Assembly: GCA_030540255.1 (NCBI GenBank)
Contig: JAUNWP010000012.1
Span: 1-39,257, forward strand
Direction: 5' to 3'
Source of the DNA: Eubacteriales bacterium
GTDB lineage: Bacteria; Bacillota; Clostridia; Lachnospirales; Lachnospiraceae
Length of the DNA stretch: 39,257 nt
Shown here in pieces: positions 15,480 to 22,966 of the stretch. Position 1 is the stretch's first letter, and the number at the start of each line of letters is the position of its first letter. Below the pieces are notes generated by a model. It ran no database searches, was not told where the DNA came from, and was given only the letters and a program-made list of their open reading frames with translations. Made by a program: the position numbers and the translations under genes.

Positions 15480-16718
15480 TCAGCCCTGTGCCATAAACTC
15501 TGTTATAGGATAATTGATAATGCCTCCCTTATTGATCTTTGTCTCTGAATCTGTGGAAAGTACCATCTTAAAGTAATTGTCTCTGATGCGGACAAGCGAT
15601 CCGAATTTCTTCTTGGCAACATCCTTGTCATCTACAGTCGCACAGCAATTCAGATAGGTTCTGTCATCTCCCTTTACGCCCATAAAATCTATCTGGCTCT
15701 GATTGTTTTTGCCCACATAGAGCTTAAAGCCTCTTGCAAGCAATTCCAGACAAAGTGCAGTCTCGATCATAGATTCATAAGAAGCTCCCTCATCTCCCAT
15801 TACCGCATTTCTCATAGCCGTATCACAGATATAATACTTCTCATGTGTCTCAAGCTCTCTGTCGGCTTTGATATCATATCTCGGAACCTTCCTTATAAGG
15901 TAGGAACCCGTTAACGCATCAAGGAAAGAATATACGGTATCAACCGATATAGTCACTCCCTGTGCCTTAACATGATCTCTCAGCGACTTAGGCGAAAACG
16001 TCTCACCCGTATGGCTTAAGATATATTCCATTATTTTATCCAGATGTGAAATATCTCTGAGCTTATTGCACTGCACAACGTCCTTAAGCAATATAGTGTT
16101 GTAAACATTTCTGAGATAATCCTTTATGAATTCCTCATTATCAGCTGTGCATCCTGTATAAGCACCCGGCATAAAGCCTCGTCTCAAATAATCATCAAAC
16201 AGTTCTTTTCTGCTGAGCTGTTCCGAACCTTCCTCGGCATAATGCCCCGGCTCGCCTGCCGTCATCTCCAGATATTCCGAAAAGGTCAGCGGATAAACGT
16301 CTATTTTCACGTATCTGTAATCCAGTTTCTTGGCAAAGTCTCCTCTTAAGAGACTCGCATTTGAAGATGAAACATATATATCACAGTCACAGAGGTTAAG
16401 CATTTCAGCTATTACCTCCTCCCAGCCTTCCACGCGCTGCAGCTCATCAAGGAAGATATAACAATGCTCTCCGTTTACACTCTCAACAAAGCTTAGCATC
16501 ATATCTCTAAGATCCGAGCTTTTATTGAAATATGAATATAGTACGCCCTCGAAATTGACATAAAAGATACGTTCATCAGGAATATTGCTCTCCTTCAGTT
16601 CTTCTATAAACTGTCTGATCAGCGTTGTCTTGCCGGAACGTCTGACTCCGGTAATTATCTTTACGACATTTCTGTCAACATACATCTCAAGTTTGTTAAG
16701 ATACAATCTTCTGAGCAT
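15480..16718 (-). CDS. AAA-type ATPase, AAA_14/DUF4143 family
   Basis: This 412-residue protein combines an N-terminal P-loop ATPase and a C-terminal DUF4143-like domain. Walker A is GVRRSGKTT (about residues 24-32) and Walker B is YIFLDELQ. The DUF4143 part contains DVYPLTFSEYLEM, the VQCNKLRDISHLDKIM region and a late nuclease-like segment (SQIDFMGVKGDDRTYLNCC). Such proteins are frequent in Clostridia and Bacteroidetes, and their cellular role is not established. GGAGG lies 4 nt before the ATG. It follows maf after 24 nt and ends just past the hpf terminator. Confidence 0.85.
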   Translation of the reverse strand: MLRRLYLNKLEMYVDRNVVKIITGVRRSGKTTLIRQFIEELKESNIPDERIFYVNFEGVLYSYFNKSSDLRDMMLSFVESVNGEHCYIFLDELQRVEGWEEVIAEMLNLCDCDIYVSSSNASLLRGDFAKKLDYRYVKIDVYPLTFSEYLEMTAGEPGHYAEEGSEQLSRKELFDDYLRRGFMPGAYTGCTADNEEFIKDYLRNVYNTILLKDVVQCNKLRDISHLDKIMEYILSHTGETFSPKSLRDHVKAQGVTISVDTVYSFLDALTGSYLIRKVPRYDIKADRELETHEKYYICDTAMRNAVMGDEGASYESMIETALCLELLARGFKLYVGKNNQSQIDFMGVKGDDRTYLNCCATVDDKDVAKKKFGSLVRIRDNYFKMVLSTDSETKINKGGIINYPITEFMAQG

Positions 16719-16742
16719 AAATCCTCCATGTTTACAGGCTCA

Positions 16743-17342
16743 TCACATTTTCTTGATAGTCTGTGCGAGTGAAGCTATAGGAAGTCCCATTACGGAGTAA
16801 AAATCTCCGTTGATACGCTCTACTATCAAAGCTCCGCCCTGCTGAATTCCGTATGATCCTGCCTTATCCATAGGCTCACCGCTTGCAATGTACTCACGTA
16901 TCTCTTCATCGCTTAATTCAAAGAATTTAACATCCGATACGTAGGTAAATGCGCTCTGCTTTATCTCACCGCTTCCGGGAACTCCTGATAAAACCGTTAC
17001 TCCGGTAGCAACCTTGTGCCAATTGCCGCTGAGTGCCTTAAGCATCCTAAAGGCATCCTCCTCATCCTTAGGCTTTCCGAAAATAACATCCCCGAGTATA
17101 ACTACCGTGTCTGAGCCAACCACGAGCACATCCTCTCCCTTATGGAGATCGTAAACAGCTTTGGCCTTAAGTCCGGAGAGATACTCCGGCACCTGTACAG
17201 CATCCATACCTTCGGGTATAGTCTCGTCAACATCTGACACCTCTGCCTCAAAGGGGAGTCCCAGTTTCTGTATAAGTTCCCTGCGTCTCGGTGATTGAGA
17301 AGCCAGGATCAGTCTCTTCTTCAATAATATTTCTTTATTCAT
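16743..17342 (-). CDS. maf: Maf-type nucleoside triphosphate pyrophosphatase
   Basis: Maf proteins hydrolyse dTTP, UTP or modified nucleotides and are linked to septum control. The 199-residue protein has LILASQSPRRREL at the N terminus and VVGSDTVVILGDVIFGKPKD, ATGVTVL and DKAGSYGIQQGGALIVERI further on. The conserved catalytic aspartate sits in GSDTVV. There is no Shine-Dalgarno before the ATG, and a -10 TATAAT lies only 9 nt upstream, so the transcript is probably leaderless. Confidence 0.95.
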   Translation of the reverse strand: MNKEILLKKRLILASQSPRRRELIQKLGLPFEAEVSDVDETIPEGMDAVQVPEYLSGLKAKAVYDLHKGEDVLVVGSDTVVILGDVIFGKPKDEEDAFRMLKALSGNWHKVATGVTVLSGVPGSGEIKQSAFTYVSDVKFFELSDEEIREYIASGEPMDKAGSYGIQQGGALIVERINGDFYSVMGLPIASLAQTIKKM

Positions 17343-17351
17343 AACGTCATC

Positions 17352-17381
17352 ATTATATATTATTTCTTTTGGTTAATTCAA
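17352..17381 (-). promoter_or_regulatory. Promoter of maf (near-leaderless)
   Basis: On the minus strand TTGAAT (17376-17381) and TATAAT (17352-17357) are 18 bp apart. The start would fall about 3 nt before the maf ATG. Confidence 0.6.
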
Positions 17382-17435
17382 TATTAACTCACGCCTTTAA
17401 GCAATAAAGTTGGTCATATCCGAATTAATAATAGG

Positions 17436-17513
17436 TATCGATTGTTTACAGATTGCTTCGTACTGCGGCTTTAATCCTCTTTATCGATTAATTACGGATT
17501 GCTTCGTACTGCG
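17436..17513 (+). repeat. 32-bp imperfect direct repeat
   Basis: Copies at 17436-17467 and 17482-17513 match at 29 of 32 positions, 46 bp apart. Both contain GATTGCTTCGTACTGCG. The second copy forms the start of the branched element at 17480-17649. Confidence 0.75.
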
Positions 17514-17649
17514 TACTCTCGCAATCCTACGAAAATTCGCACCCGCTTCTTTCGAAGCTTTGTGCTCATTTTCGTTTGGCCGTCCTATAGTCGTCTTCGC
17601 AGCTGCAAGCCGCTGCTTCATCGACTGCAGTCCGGCTTTAATCGATAAA
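17480..17649. repeat. Four-way-junction-like intergenic element 2
   Basis: A perfect 12-bp closing stem TTTATCGATTAA (17480-17491) / TTAATCGATAAA (17638-17649) encloses three arms. Arm 1 is GGATTGC/GCAATCC (17496-17527). Arm 2 is ACGAAAAT/ATTTTCGT (17529-17575) with inner GCAC/GTGC and GCTTC/GAAGC. Arm 3 uses GCCG/CGGC, AGTCG/CGACT and GCAGC/GCTGC (17579-17636). It lies between maf and the HAD phosphatase gene. Confidence 0.55.
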
Positions 17650-17693
17650 AAAGAAAAGGCTTTGAGATCCGATATGCCATCAAAATCTCAAAG
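17646..17693 (-). terminator. Rho-independent terminator of the HAD phosphatase gene
   Basis: On the minus strand CTTTGAGAT (17693-17685) pairs perfectly with ATCTCAAAG (17668-17660), followed by CCTTTTCTTTTTT. It lies about 60 nt past the stop codon at 17752. Confidence 0.85.
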
Positions 17694-17751
17694 TCTCTTG
17701 AAAATCTGTATTGTAAATATTGCGATATGTCGCGCCTACCGTTAATACTTA

Positions 17752-18441
17752 TCAGCTCTGCACTATCATCTCAACAAGCTGCATAGGAACTGCAGCAATC
17801 TGATCCGCACCTGCCTGCTCAAGTTCACCCGGCTCCGCATATCCGTAGCTTACGCCTATGGTCTGTAAGCCGAACTGCTTGGCCGCTTTAATATCCCAGA
17901 CTCTGTCTCCAACCATAACAGCATGCTCGGGATCAAGGATACCGTTGGTCTTAAGAGCATATCCGATAACATCCTCTTTTGTGCTGCGAACCGCTGTCTT
18001 AGCTGTATCCACATAACCGCGATCGGATTCATTCTCAGCCGTCGAACCTGCTATGAAGCAGAAGTAATCCTCAAGGCCGAAGTGCTGAATAACCTTGTGG
18101 GCCATGATCTCCGGTTTGGATGTGGCTAAAAGCAGCTTCTTGTCATGAGCAACAAGAGTCTTGAGCATCTCCTCAACTCCCGGATAAAGTTTATTCTCAA
18201 GATAGCCCTGCTTATCATAATACTCTCTGAAATACTTGAGAGCCTCCATAGCCTGTTCACCCTCAATATTATAGAAGGTCTTGAGTGACCATATCACAGG
18301 CGGTCCTATGATATTGCCGAAGCTCTCCGGCTTAGGTTCGATGCCATATTTTGACAGACAATATTTAAGAGCATTTACAATGCCCTCATATGAATCTGTC
18401 AATGTTCCGTCCAAGTCAAATAAAATATATCTTTTATCCAT
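17752..18441 (-). CDS. HAD-family hydrolase, phosphoglycolate-phosphatase-like
   Basis: This 229-residue protein is a HAD subfamily I phosphatase with a helical cap. Motif I is FDLDGTLTDS (catalytic Asp near residue 9), motif II LLATSKP, and motif III/IV VMVGDRVWDIKAAKQFGL. It resembles phosphoglycolate or related sugar-phosphate phosphatases (Gph/PgmB group), but the substrate cannot be fixed. It is transcribed away from the neighbouring glycerate 2-kinase gene. A promoter about 90 nt upstream and a strong terminator make it a single-gene unit. Confidence 0.85.
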   Translation of the reverse strand: MDKRYILFDLDGTLTDSYEGIVNALKYCLSKYGIEPKPESFGNIIGPPVIWSLKTFYNIEGEQAMEALKYFREYYDKQGYLENKLYPGVEEMLKTLVAHDKKLLLATSKPEIMAHKVIQHFGLEDYFCFIAGSTAENESDRGYVDTAKTAVRSTKEDVIGYALKTNGILDPEHAVMVGDRVWDIKAAKQFGLQTIGVSYGYAEPGELEQAGADQIAAVPMQLVEMIVQS

Positions 18442-18526
18442 ATTTTTCTCTTATTACCGGATTCGTGGTCGTCCGCATATGTCTCATTTGACACATGAGA
18501 GCTGTTTTCGTCCCGATAATTTCTAC

Positions 18527-18555
18527 ATTCTACCACTTATACTTAAAAATATCAA
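18527..18555 (-). promoter_or_regulatory. Promoter of HAD phosphatase gene
   Basis: On the minus strand TTGATA (18550-18555) and TAGAAT (18527-18532) are 17 bp apart, each 5 of 6 to consensus. The leader of about 80 nt contains the small hairpin TGTC-AAATGA-GACA. Confidence 0.55.
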
Positions 18556-18883
18556 GTTTGCCCGATTTCCGGGACATTTCACATGATCATCTCACTACTG
18601 TAAGTTTATCTTCGAACAGAATGTTTCTTTATCTGGCGATGATGATGTATTTTTTAGTACAAATGTACTCTTTTTGTCTTTTTATCAATGCAGCTATTGC
18701 ATATGATCTTTTTCAGATGTATTCTGCCAATATACGAAACACATTTATGTCAACGTACTGTAATCAAAAGAAAAGCAGAGCCGGATCGGTATATGGATTC
18801 CTCGACTCTCCGGCAGCTTAGTCCTACAGCACAGCATCCCGGACACATGCAGCATGGCATCCGCCTGTAAGGGAGATTCAATT
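18556..18883 (+). other. Long leader region before glycerate 2-kinase
   Basis: No gene was found in this stretch. It holds AGTAC-AAAT-GTACT followed by a T-rich run (18656-18675), and a hairpin closed by GCCGGA (18780-18785) / TCCGGC (18809-18814) about 70 nt before the kinase start. No known riboswitch class was recognised, and no convincing promoter was seen on the plus strand. Confidence 0.35.
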
Positions 18884-20281
18884 ATGAAAATACGAAACTA
18901 CAAAAGTCTTACCGATCACGGAGATATAGAATCACGCAAGATAGTACTTGATATTACCGAACGTACCCTGGAACGTCTCGACAGTTATAAGCTGATCAAG
19001 AGCATCACAAGCTTTGACGGTCATATATTAAAGATCGGTAACAACGAATGGGATCTCGATACCAAGAAGAACGTATATCTCATAGGTGCCGGAAAAGCCT
19101 GCAACCACATGGCACGTGCTATAGATGAGATATTGGGAGCAAGGCTTACCCGAGGCATCGCCATAGTCAAGATACTTGAGAAAAGTGATGTCTTCAATAA
19201 GACAGAAGTATATGTCGGCGGTCACCCCCTTCCTAATGAGGCCGGATATCAAGCCTGCCTTAAAATCATTGATATGGTAAAACACGCCGGACCGGATGAT
19301 CTGTTCATAGTAGTTATAAGCGGCGGAAGCTCTGCACTTATGAGCTGCCCGAGAGAAGGCATATCTCTTCAGGATGAGATAATAACAACAGATGTAATGC
19401 TTAAAAGCGGCGCAAACATATACGAAGTAAATGCAGTCCGCAGACATATATCGGCGCTTAACGGCGGCATGCTTGCAAAGCTTATTGAGGAACAAGGCTC
19501 CGAGCTCATAGGCTTCGGTATCAGCGATGCTGTGGGTAATCCTCCTACAGATCACCCCGAAGAGAGATGCTTAAGCTACAACTCAACTCCTATGGGACCG
19601 GATAAGACAACTTTTGAGGATGCCAGAAATGCGATCAGAAAATATGACACAGCCGACAGACTCCCCAAAAATGTCGTTGATTTTATAATGAACTCCGGAC
19701 CGGAATATGAAACTCCCAAAGCATTTCCGAACAATACCTATTTCAGGATAAACACGCTTCCCGACAGCTGCATTATAGCAAAGTCGATTGCCGAGGAGAT
19801 GGGATACAACGCTTATATACTCACCTCCTTCCTTGAAGGAGAGGCAAAGGATGCCGGAACCGTATTTGCATCTATAGCCAGACAGATACAAGCTTATGGA
19901 ACTCCGTTTAAAGCTCCCTGCGTAATCTTAAGCTCCGGAGAGGTAACTACACTTATAAATGACAACAGCACTATCAAAGGACATGGCGGTCCGTCTCAGG
20001 AGATGATGACAGGTTTTGCGCTCTCCGCCGATAAGATACCCGGTGCCTGCATGCTGTCTATAGACAGTGAAGGAACCGACGGAACAACTCCTGTTGCAGG
20101 TGCGATAACAGACAGCACAAGTCTTTCGGCTGCACTCAAGGCCGGCATTGATTTTCCCGAGGCTCTCAGGAATCACGCCTGCTATGAAGCACTTGAGGCC
20201 GTTGACGACACCATACTCACCGGAAACACTGGCACAAATCTTTGTGATTTTAACGTTATGTTCATACCAAGTGTTAATTAA
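18884..20281 (+). CDS. Glycerate 2-kinase, MOFRL family
   Basis: This 465-residue protein belongs to the MOFRL/GckA family, which phosphorylates D-glycerate at carbon 2 with ATP. It has the N-terminal DUF4147-type domain (VYLIGAGKACNHMARA, GGHPLPNEAGYQA, VVISGGSSALMSCP, NAVRRHISALNGGMLAKL). The C-terminal MOFRL domain has LSSGEVTTLI, GHGGPSQEM and a late DSEGTDGTTPVAGAITDS. An AAGGGAG site precedes the ATG at 18884. The product, 2-phosphoglycerate, is the normal enolase substrate, and an enolase homologue follows after 219 nt on the same strand. Some older annotations call such proteins hydroxypyruvate reductase. Confidence 0.88.
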   Translation: MKIRNYKSLTDHGDIESRKIVLDITERTLERLDSYKLIKSITSFDGHILKIGNNEWDLDTKKNVYLIGAGKACNHMARAIDEILGARLTRGIAIVKILEKSDVFNKTEVYVGGHPLPNEAGYQACLKIIDMVKHAGPDDLFIVVISGGSSALMSCPREGISLQDEIITTDVMLKSGANIYEVNAVRRHISALNGGMLAKLIEEQGSELIGFGISDAVGNPPTDHPEERCLSYNSTPMGPDKTTFEDARNAIRKYDTADRLPKNVVDFIMNSGPEYETPKAFPNNTYFRINTLPDSCIIAKSIAEEMGYNAYILTSFLEGEAKDAGTVFASIARQIQAYGTPFKAPCVILSSGEVTTLINDNSTIKGHGGPSQEMMTGFALSADKIPGACMLSIDSEGTDGTTPVAGAITDSTSLSAALKAGIDFPEALRNHACYEALEAVDDTILTGNTGTNLCDFNVMFIPSVN

Positions 20282-20282
20282 T

Positions 20283-20310
20283 CGATAAGTTTTCTATCGT
20301 ATTATAATTT
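20283..20310 (+). terminator. Weak hairpin after glycerate 2-kinase
   Basis: CGATA-AGTTTTC-TATCG directly follows the stop codon and leads into TATTATAATTTTATT. The 5-bp stem makes it a weak terminator at best. Confidence 0.35.
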
Positions 20311-20334
20311 TATTACCATTTTTATATGATAATA

Positions 20335-20427
20335 AAGAATGTGCAACGACGTATTCTCTTGCTGAATACAGTCTTTTGCAACATTTATTTCATTCATGCA
20401 AGTACACATCCCTCAGAGCGTTTTCTT
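20335..20427 (+). repeat. 93-nt structured intergenic element, copy C
   Basis: It starts AAGAATGTGC (20335-20344) and ends GCGTTTTCTT (20418-20427); the ends pair as RNA apart from one U-U mismatch. It carries TTTGCAACATTT and GCAAGTACACATCCC, matching copies A and B in order and spacing. An internal hairpin GTATTC-TCTTGCT-GAATAC is present. It sits between glycerate 2-kinase and the enolase-like gene, 73 nt before the latter. Confidence 0.6.
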
Positions 20428-20500
20428 GCAAGTCAATCAGTATTTAGAAGAGATAAACTCTCTCCTACTCTGCTGTTTAGAAAGGATCAGGAATCAGGCA

Positions 20501-21775
20501 ATGTCAGAGAAAATAGTTTCGGTAAAGGCAAGACAGCTTATAGATTGTAAATGCAGACCTATGGTAGAGGTAGATGTTATAACCGAACATGGGTATTTAG
20601 GTCGTGGTTCTGCTCCCACCGGATCAACTGTAGGAATGTATGAAAGCTATGTGCTCCGCGATAATGATCCTAATGAATACAACGGAAAAAGTGTGCATAA
20701 AGCTGTTGCCAATGTTAATGATATAATAGCTCCGGCCATCACAGGCATGGAGGTCACCGAGCAAAAAGCTATTGATTACAAAATGATCGAGCTCGACGGA
20801 ACAGAAAATAAATCTAAGCTCGGCGGCAATGCCATCTACGCCGTATCGGTTGCTGTTTTCAGAGCTGCAGCAGCTTCAAAGCATACAGAGCTATACAATT
20901 ATATAGCCGGAGAAAGGATCAAGACTGTACCTGTTCCAAGCTTCAATGTCATAAACGGAGGAAGAAACTTCGGTATCACTCAAGCCTTTAATGAATTCAT
21001 AGTAATGCCGTGGAAGGCCAAGGATGTATATGACGCAGTAGAAACCGGTGTCCGCATCTTTGAACAGCTCCCCAAGACTATAGAAAAACGTTTCGGAACG
21101 CCTGCTATGGTAGGTCGTTCCTACGGATATACAGCACCAAGCGAGGATCCTGCAGAAGTACTTGATACCATCATGCAGGCTGCAGATGAATGTGGTGCAG
21201 CCGACAAGATCTCCCTTGCTCTCGACTGTGCCTCAAGCGAGATGTATGATGCCGAGAGTAAGACCTATCTTCTTAAGGGTGAGCATGTCAGCTCCGATGA
21301 ACTGATCGATTATGTCAGAGAGCTTACTGACAGCTTTGATTTTGTTTTCGTCGAGGATCTGCTTGACGAAAACGACTGGGAAGCCTTTCCTAATGCGGTC
21401 AGCCGGATCACAAAAACCAATATCATAGGTGATGATTTCATAGTAACCAACCGCAAGAGGATCGAACAGGCCTATGCCATGAACGGAATAGCCGGCTTTA
21501 TACTTAAGCCTAATCAGGTCGGTACTATAAGCGAAGCTCTTGAAACCTATGATTTTGCCGTAAAGCACGGACTCCTCGCCATAACCAGCGGTCGAAGCGG
21601 CGGTGTTATAGATGACGTAGTTATGGATCTTGCCGTCGGCTTACAGATAGGCTTTATAAAGAACGGTGCTCCCCGCTCCGGAGAGCGCATTTCCAAACTC
21701 AATTTCCTAATGCGTGCCTGCTCACTGAATGAGGGCTGCAAAATGGCCGATATAAGTAAGGTTATACGCTTTTAA
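20501..21775 (+). CDS. Divergent enolase-family protein, catalytic residues altered
   Basis: This 424-residue protein aligns with enolase along its length, but key active-site positions differ. Kept are the counterparts of E. coli Glu167 (NEF), Asp245 (ALDCASSE), Glu290 (VEDLLDE), Asp317 (GDDFIVTN), Lys341 (LKPNQVGT), Arg370-Ser371 (GRSG) and Lys392 (IKNG). Lost are His158 (GGEHADN becomes GGRNFGI), Glu208 (GDEGG becomes GRSYG) and His369 (SHRSGETED becomes SGRSGGVID); the mobile loop GASTG becomes GSTVG. The start MSEKIVSVKARQLID at 20501 matches the family N terminus; an upstream in-frame ATG at 20396 lies in a repeat element. It is unlikely to be the housekeeping enolase and may act on a related acid with a different chemistry. 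Confidence 0.82.
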   Translation: MSEKIVSVKARQLIDCKCRPMVEVDVITEHGYLGRGSAPTGSTVGMYESYVLRDNDPNEYNGKSVHKAVANVNDIIAPAITGMEVTEQKAIDYKMIELDGTENKSKLGGNAIYAVSVAVFRAAAASKHTELYNYIAGERIKTVPVPSFNVINGGRNFGITQAFNEFIVMPWKAKDVYDAVETGVRIFEQLPKTIEKRFGTPAMVGRSYGYTAPSEDPAEVLDTIMQAADECGAADKISLALDCASSEMYDAESKTYLLKGEHVSSDELIDYVRELTDSFDFVFVEDLLDENDWEAFPNAVSRITKTNIIGDDFIVTNRKRIEQAYAMNGIAGFILKPNQVGTISEALETYDFAVKHGLLAITSGRSGGVIDDVVMDLAVGLQIGFIKNGAPRSGERISKLNFLMRACSLNEGCKMADISKVIRF

Positions 21776-21798
21776 ATATCGGTGATTTCAAGAAAAAA

Positions 21799-21891
21799 AA
21801 GAATGCTCCAAGCCACATTCACGCATGAGAGCTGGCGCTTGTGACATTTCGCCTTCGCGTGAAGCGTATCCCCTCCCGGAGCATTTTTCTT
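21799..21891 (+). repeat. 93-nt structured intergenic element, copy B, with terminator character
   Basis: It starts AAGAATGCTCC and ends GGAGCATTTTTCTT. AATGCTCC (21802-21809) pairs perfectly with GGAGCATT (21878-21885) and is followed by T residues, so it could terminate the enolase-like transcript. Inner pairings include GCCA/TGGC and CTTC-GCGT-GAAG. Shared motifs TTGTGACATTT and GCGTATCCCC tie it to copies A and C. Confidence 0.6.
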
Positions 21892-21948
21892 TTCATGTGA
21901 AGCAGTTTATTAGGGGATAAACACTTTAACAGACAGGATCTAAGATAT

Positions 21949-22797
21949 ATGGACAAGATACACGACATAATAACACACAGATTCGATTCCTACACCAAGA
22001 GTCATCGTGCAGTGGCAGGATATATATCCGAAAATTATGACGAGTCTGCATTTATGACCCTTGAACAGCTTGCTGCGGCAGCCGGAGTCAGTACGACCAC
22101 AGTAGTAAGATTTGCCAAGGAACTTGGATTTGAGGGATACTCGGAAATGCAGAAGGCTCTGCGTTCAGACCTCAAGGCCAAGGCAGGTCTTCCGGAAAGA
22201 TTTGATGAGACAAGCCTCGATATTCCCGAGGATACCTTACTCAGAAAATGCATGCAGACCGATATAGCAAATATAGAACAGACTTTTCATGCAAATGATC
22301 TATCCAAGCTTCATGAGGCTATATATATGCTATCACAGCCTGTGGATCTCTATCTGCTTGGAATGAGACGTTCTTATTCGCTTGCAAACTATGCCTTCTC
22401 TCATTTCGGACAGATACGTCGTGACGTACATATTATTAATGCAACAGGACTGAACTATCCCGAGGAGATACTGCCCGCAAAAAAAGGCGATATCTGCCTT
22501 GCCTTCATATTCCCGAGATACAGCCATACAACGCTTACTCAGTTGGCTTATCTTAAAAACAAAGGCGTCAGGATAATCCTTATCACAAGTATCAATCATG
22601 CCGCCGTTGACCGCTATGCGGATCTTATACTCTGCTGTGAGACCAGCAGCAACTCAGCCAAGTCTTCATATGCCGGTCCTATCGCACTCATCAATTACCT
22701 TACGACCGCATACATGCAGAACAACAAAGCAAGCTCTATGGAGATGCTCACCGAAACCGAACAAGTCCTCATGGACAACATGATGCTTGGCTTCTGA
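21949..22797 (+). CDS. RpiR-family transcriptional regulator
   Basis: This 282-residue protein has the two domains of the RpiR family. The N-terminal helix-turn-helix (about residues 1-75) reads MTLEQLAAAAGVSTTTVVRF then AKELGFEGYSEMQKAL. The C-terminal SIS sugar-phosphate-binding domain (about 115-260) includes VDLYLLGMRRSYSLANYAF and VRIILITSI. RpiR proteins sense phosphorylated sugars or sugar acids. Its position after the glycerate 2-kinase and enolase-like genes suggests it controls them, perhaps through a phosphoglycerate-type ligand. A weak AGGA lies 10 nt before the ATG. Confidence 0.88.
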   Translation: MDKIHDIITHRFDSYTKSHRAVAGYISENYDESAFMTLEQLAAAAGVSTTTVVRFAKELGFEGYSEMQKALRSDLKAKAGLPERFDETSLDIPEDTLLRKCMQTDIANIEQTFHANDLSKLHEAIYMLSQPVDLYLLGMRRSYSLANYAFSHFGQIRRDVHIINATGLNYPEEILPAKKGDICLAFIFPRYSHTTLTQLAYLKNKGVRIILITSINHAAVDRYADLILCCETSSNSAKSSYAGPIALINYLTTAYMQNNKASSMEMLTETEQVLMDNMMLGF

Positions 22798-22966
22798 GCG
22801 CATAAAACGTTGTCTGGCAAAACAAGCACTTATGCCCTCGGCATAAAAGTGCTTGCTTTTATCAGACAACTTAACGTACATGAGTATGCAGAACGATAGC
22901 TCGGAATACGAATGTACGTAGAATCACGGGAGCACGCCAGTGCGAAGTGATTCGTGTTTTATGCGC
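22798..22966. repeat. Four-way-junction-like intergenic element 3
   Basis: It begins at the base after the rpiR-type stop codon. An 11-bp perfect closing stem GCGCATAAAAC (22798-22808) / GTTTTATGCGC (22956-22966) encloses three arms with almost no unpaired linkers. Arm 1 is GTTGTCTG/CAGACAAC (22809-22870) with a long inner stem CAAGCACTT-ATGCC/GGCAT-AA-AAGTGCTTG. Arm 2 is ACGTACAT/ATGTACGT (22874-22919). Arm 3 is GAATCAC/GTGATTC (22921-22953) with inner GCAC-GCCA-GTGC. Confidence 0.7.
22809..22870 (+). terminator. Large hairpin after the RpiR gene
   Basis: This is arm 1 of the branched element. On its own it is a long hairpin whose inner stem is followed by CTTTTATC, so it could terminate the rpiR transcript, though the T tract is short. 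Confidence 0.5.

Noticed and set aside
18556..18883. Riboswitch in the long glycerate 2-kinase leader
   Set aside because: No conserved core of a known class could be recognised and no complete terminator/antiterminator pair was seen.
19028..19555. 175-codon frame antisense to glycerate 2-kinase
   Set aside because: Shadow of a well-supported gene with MOFRL motifs; no independent evidence.
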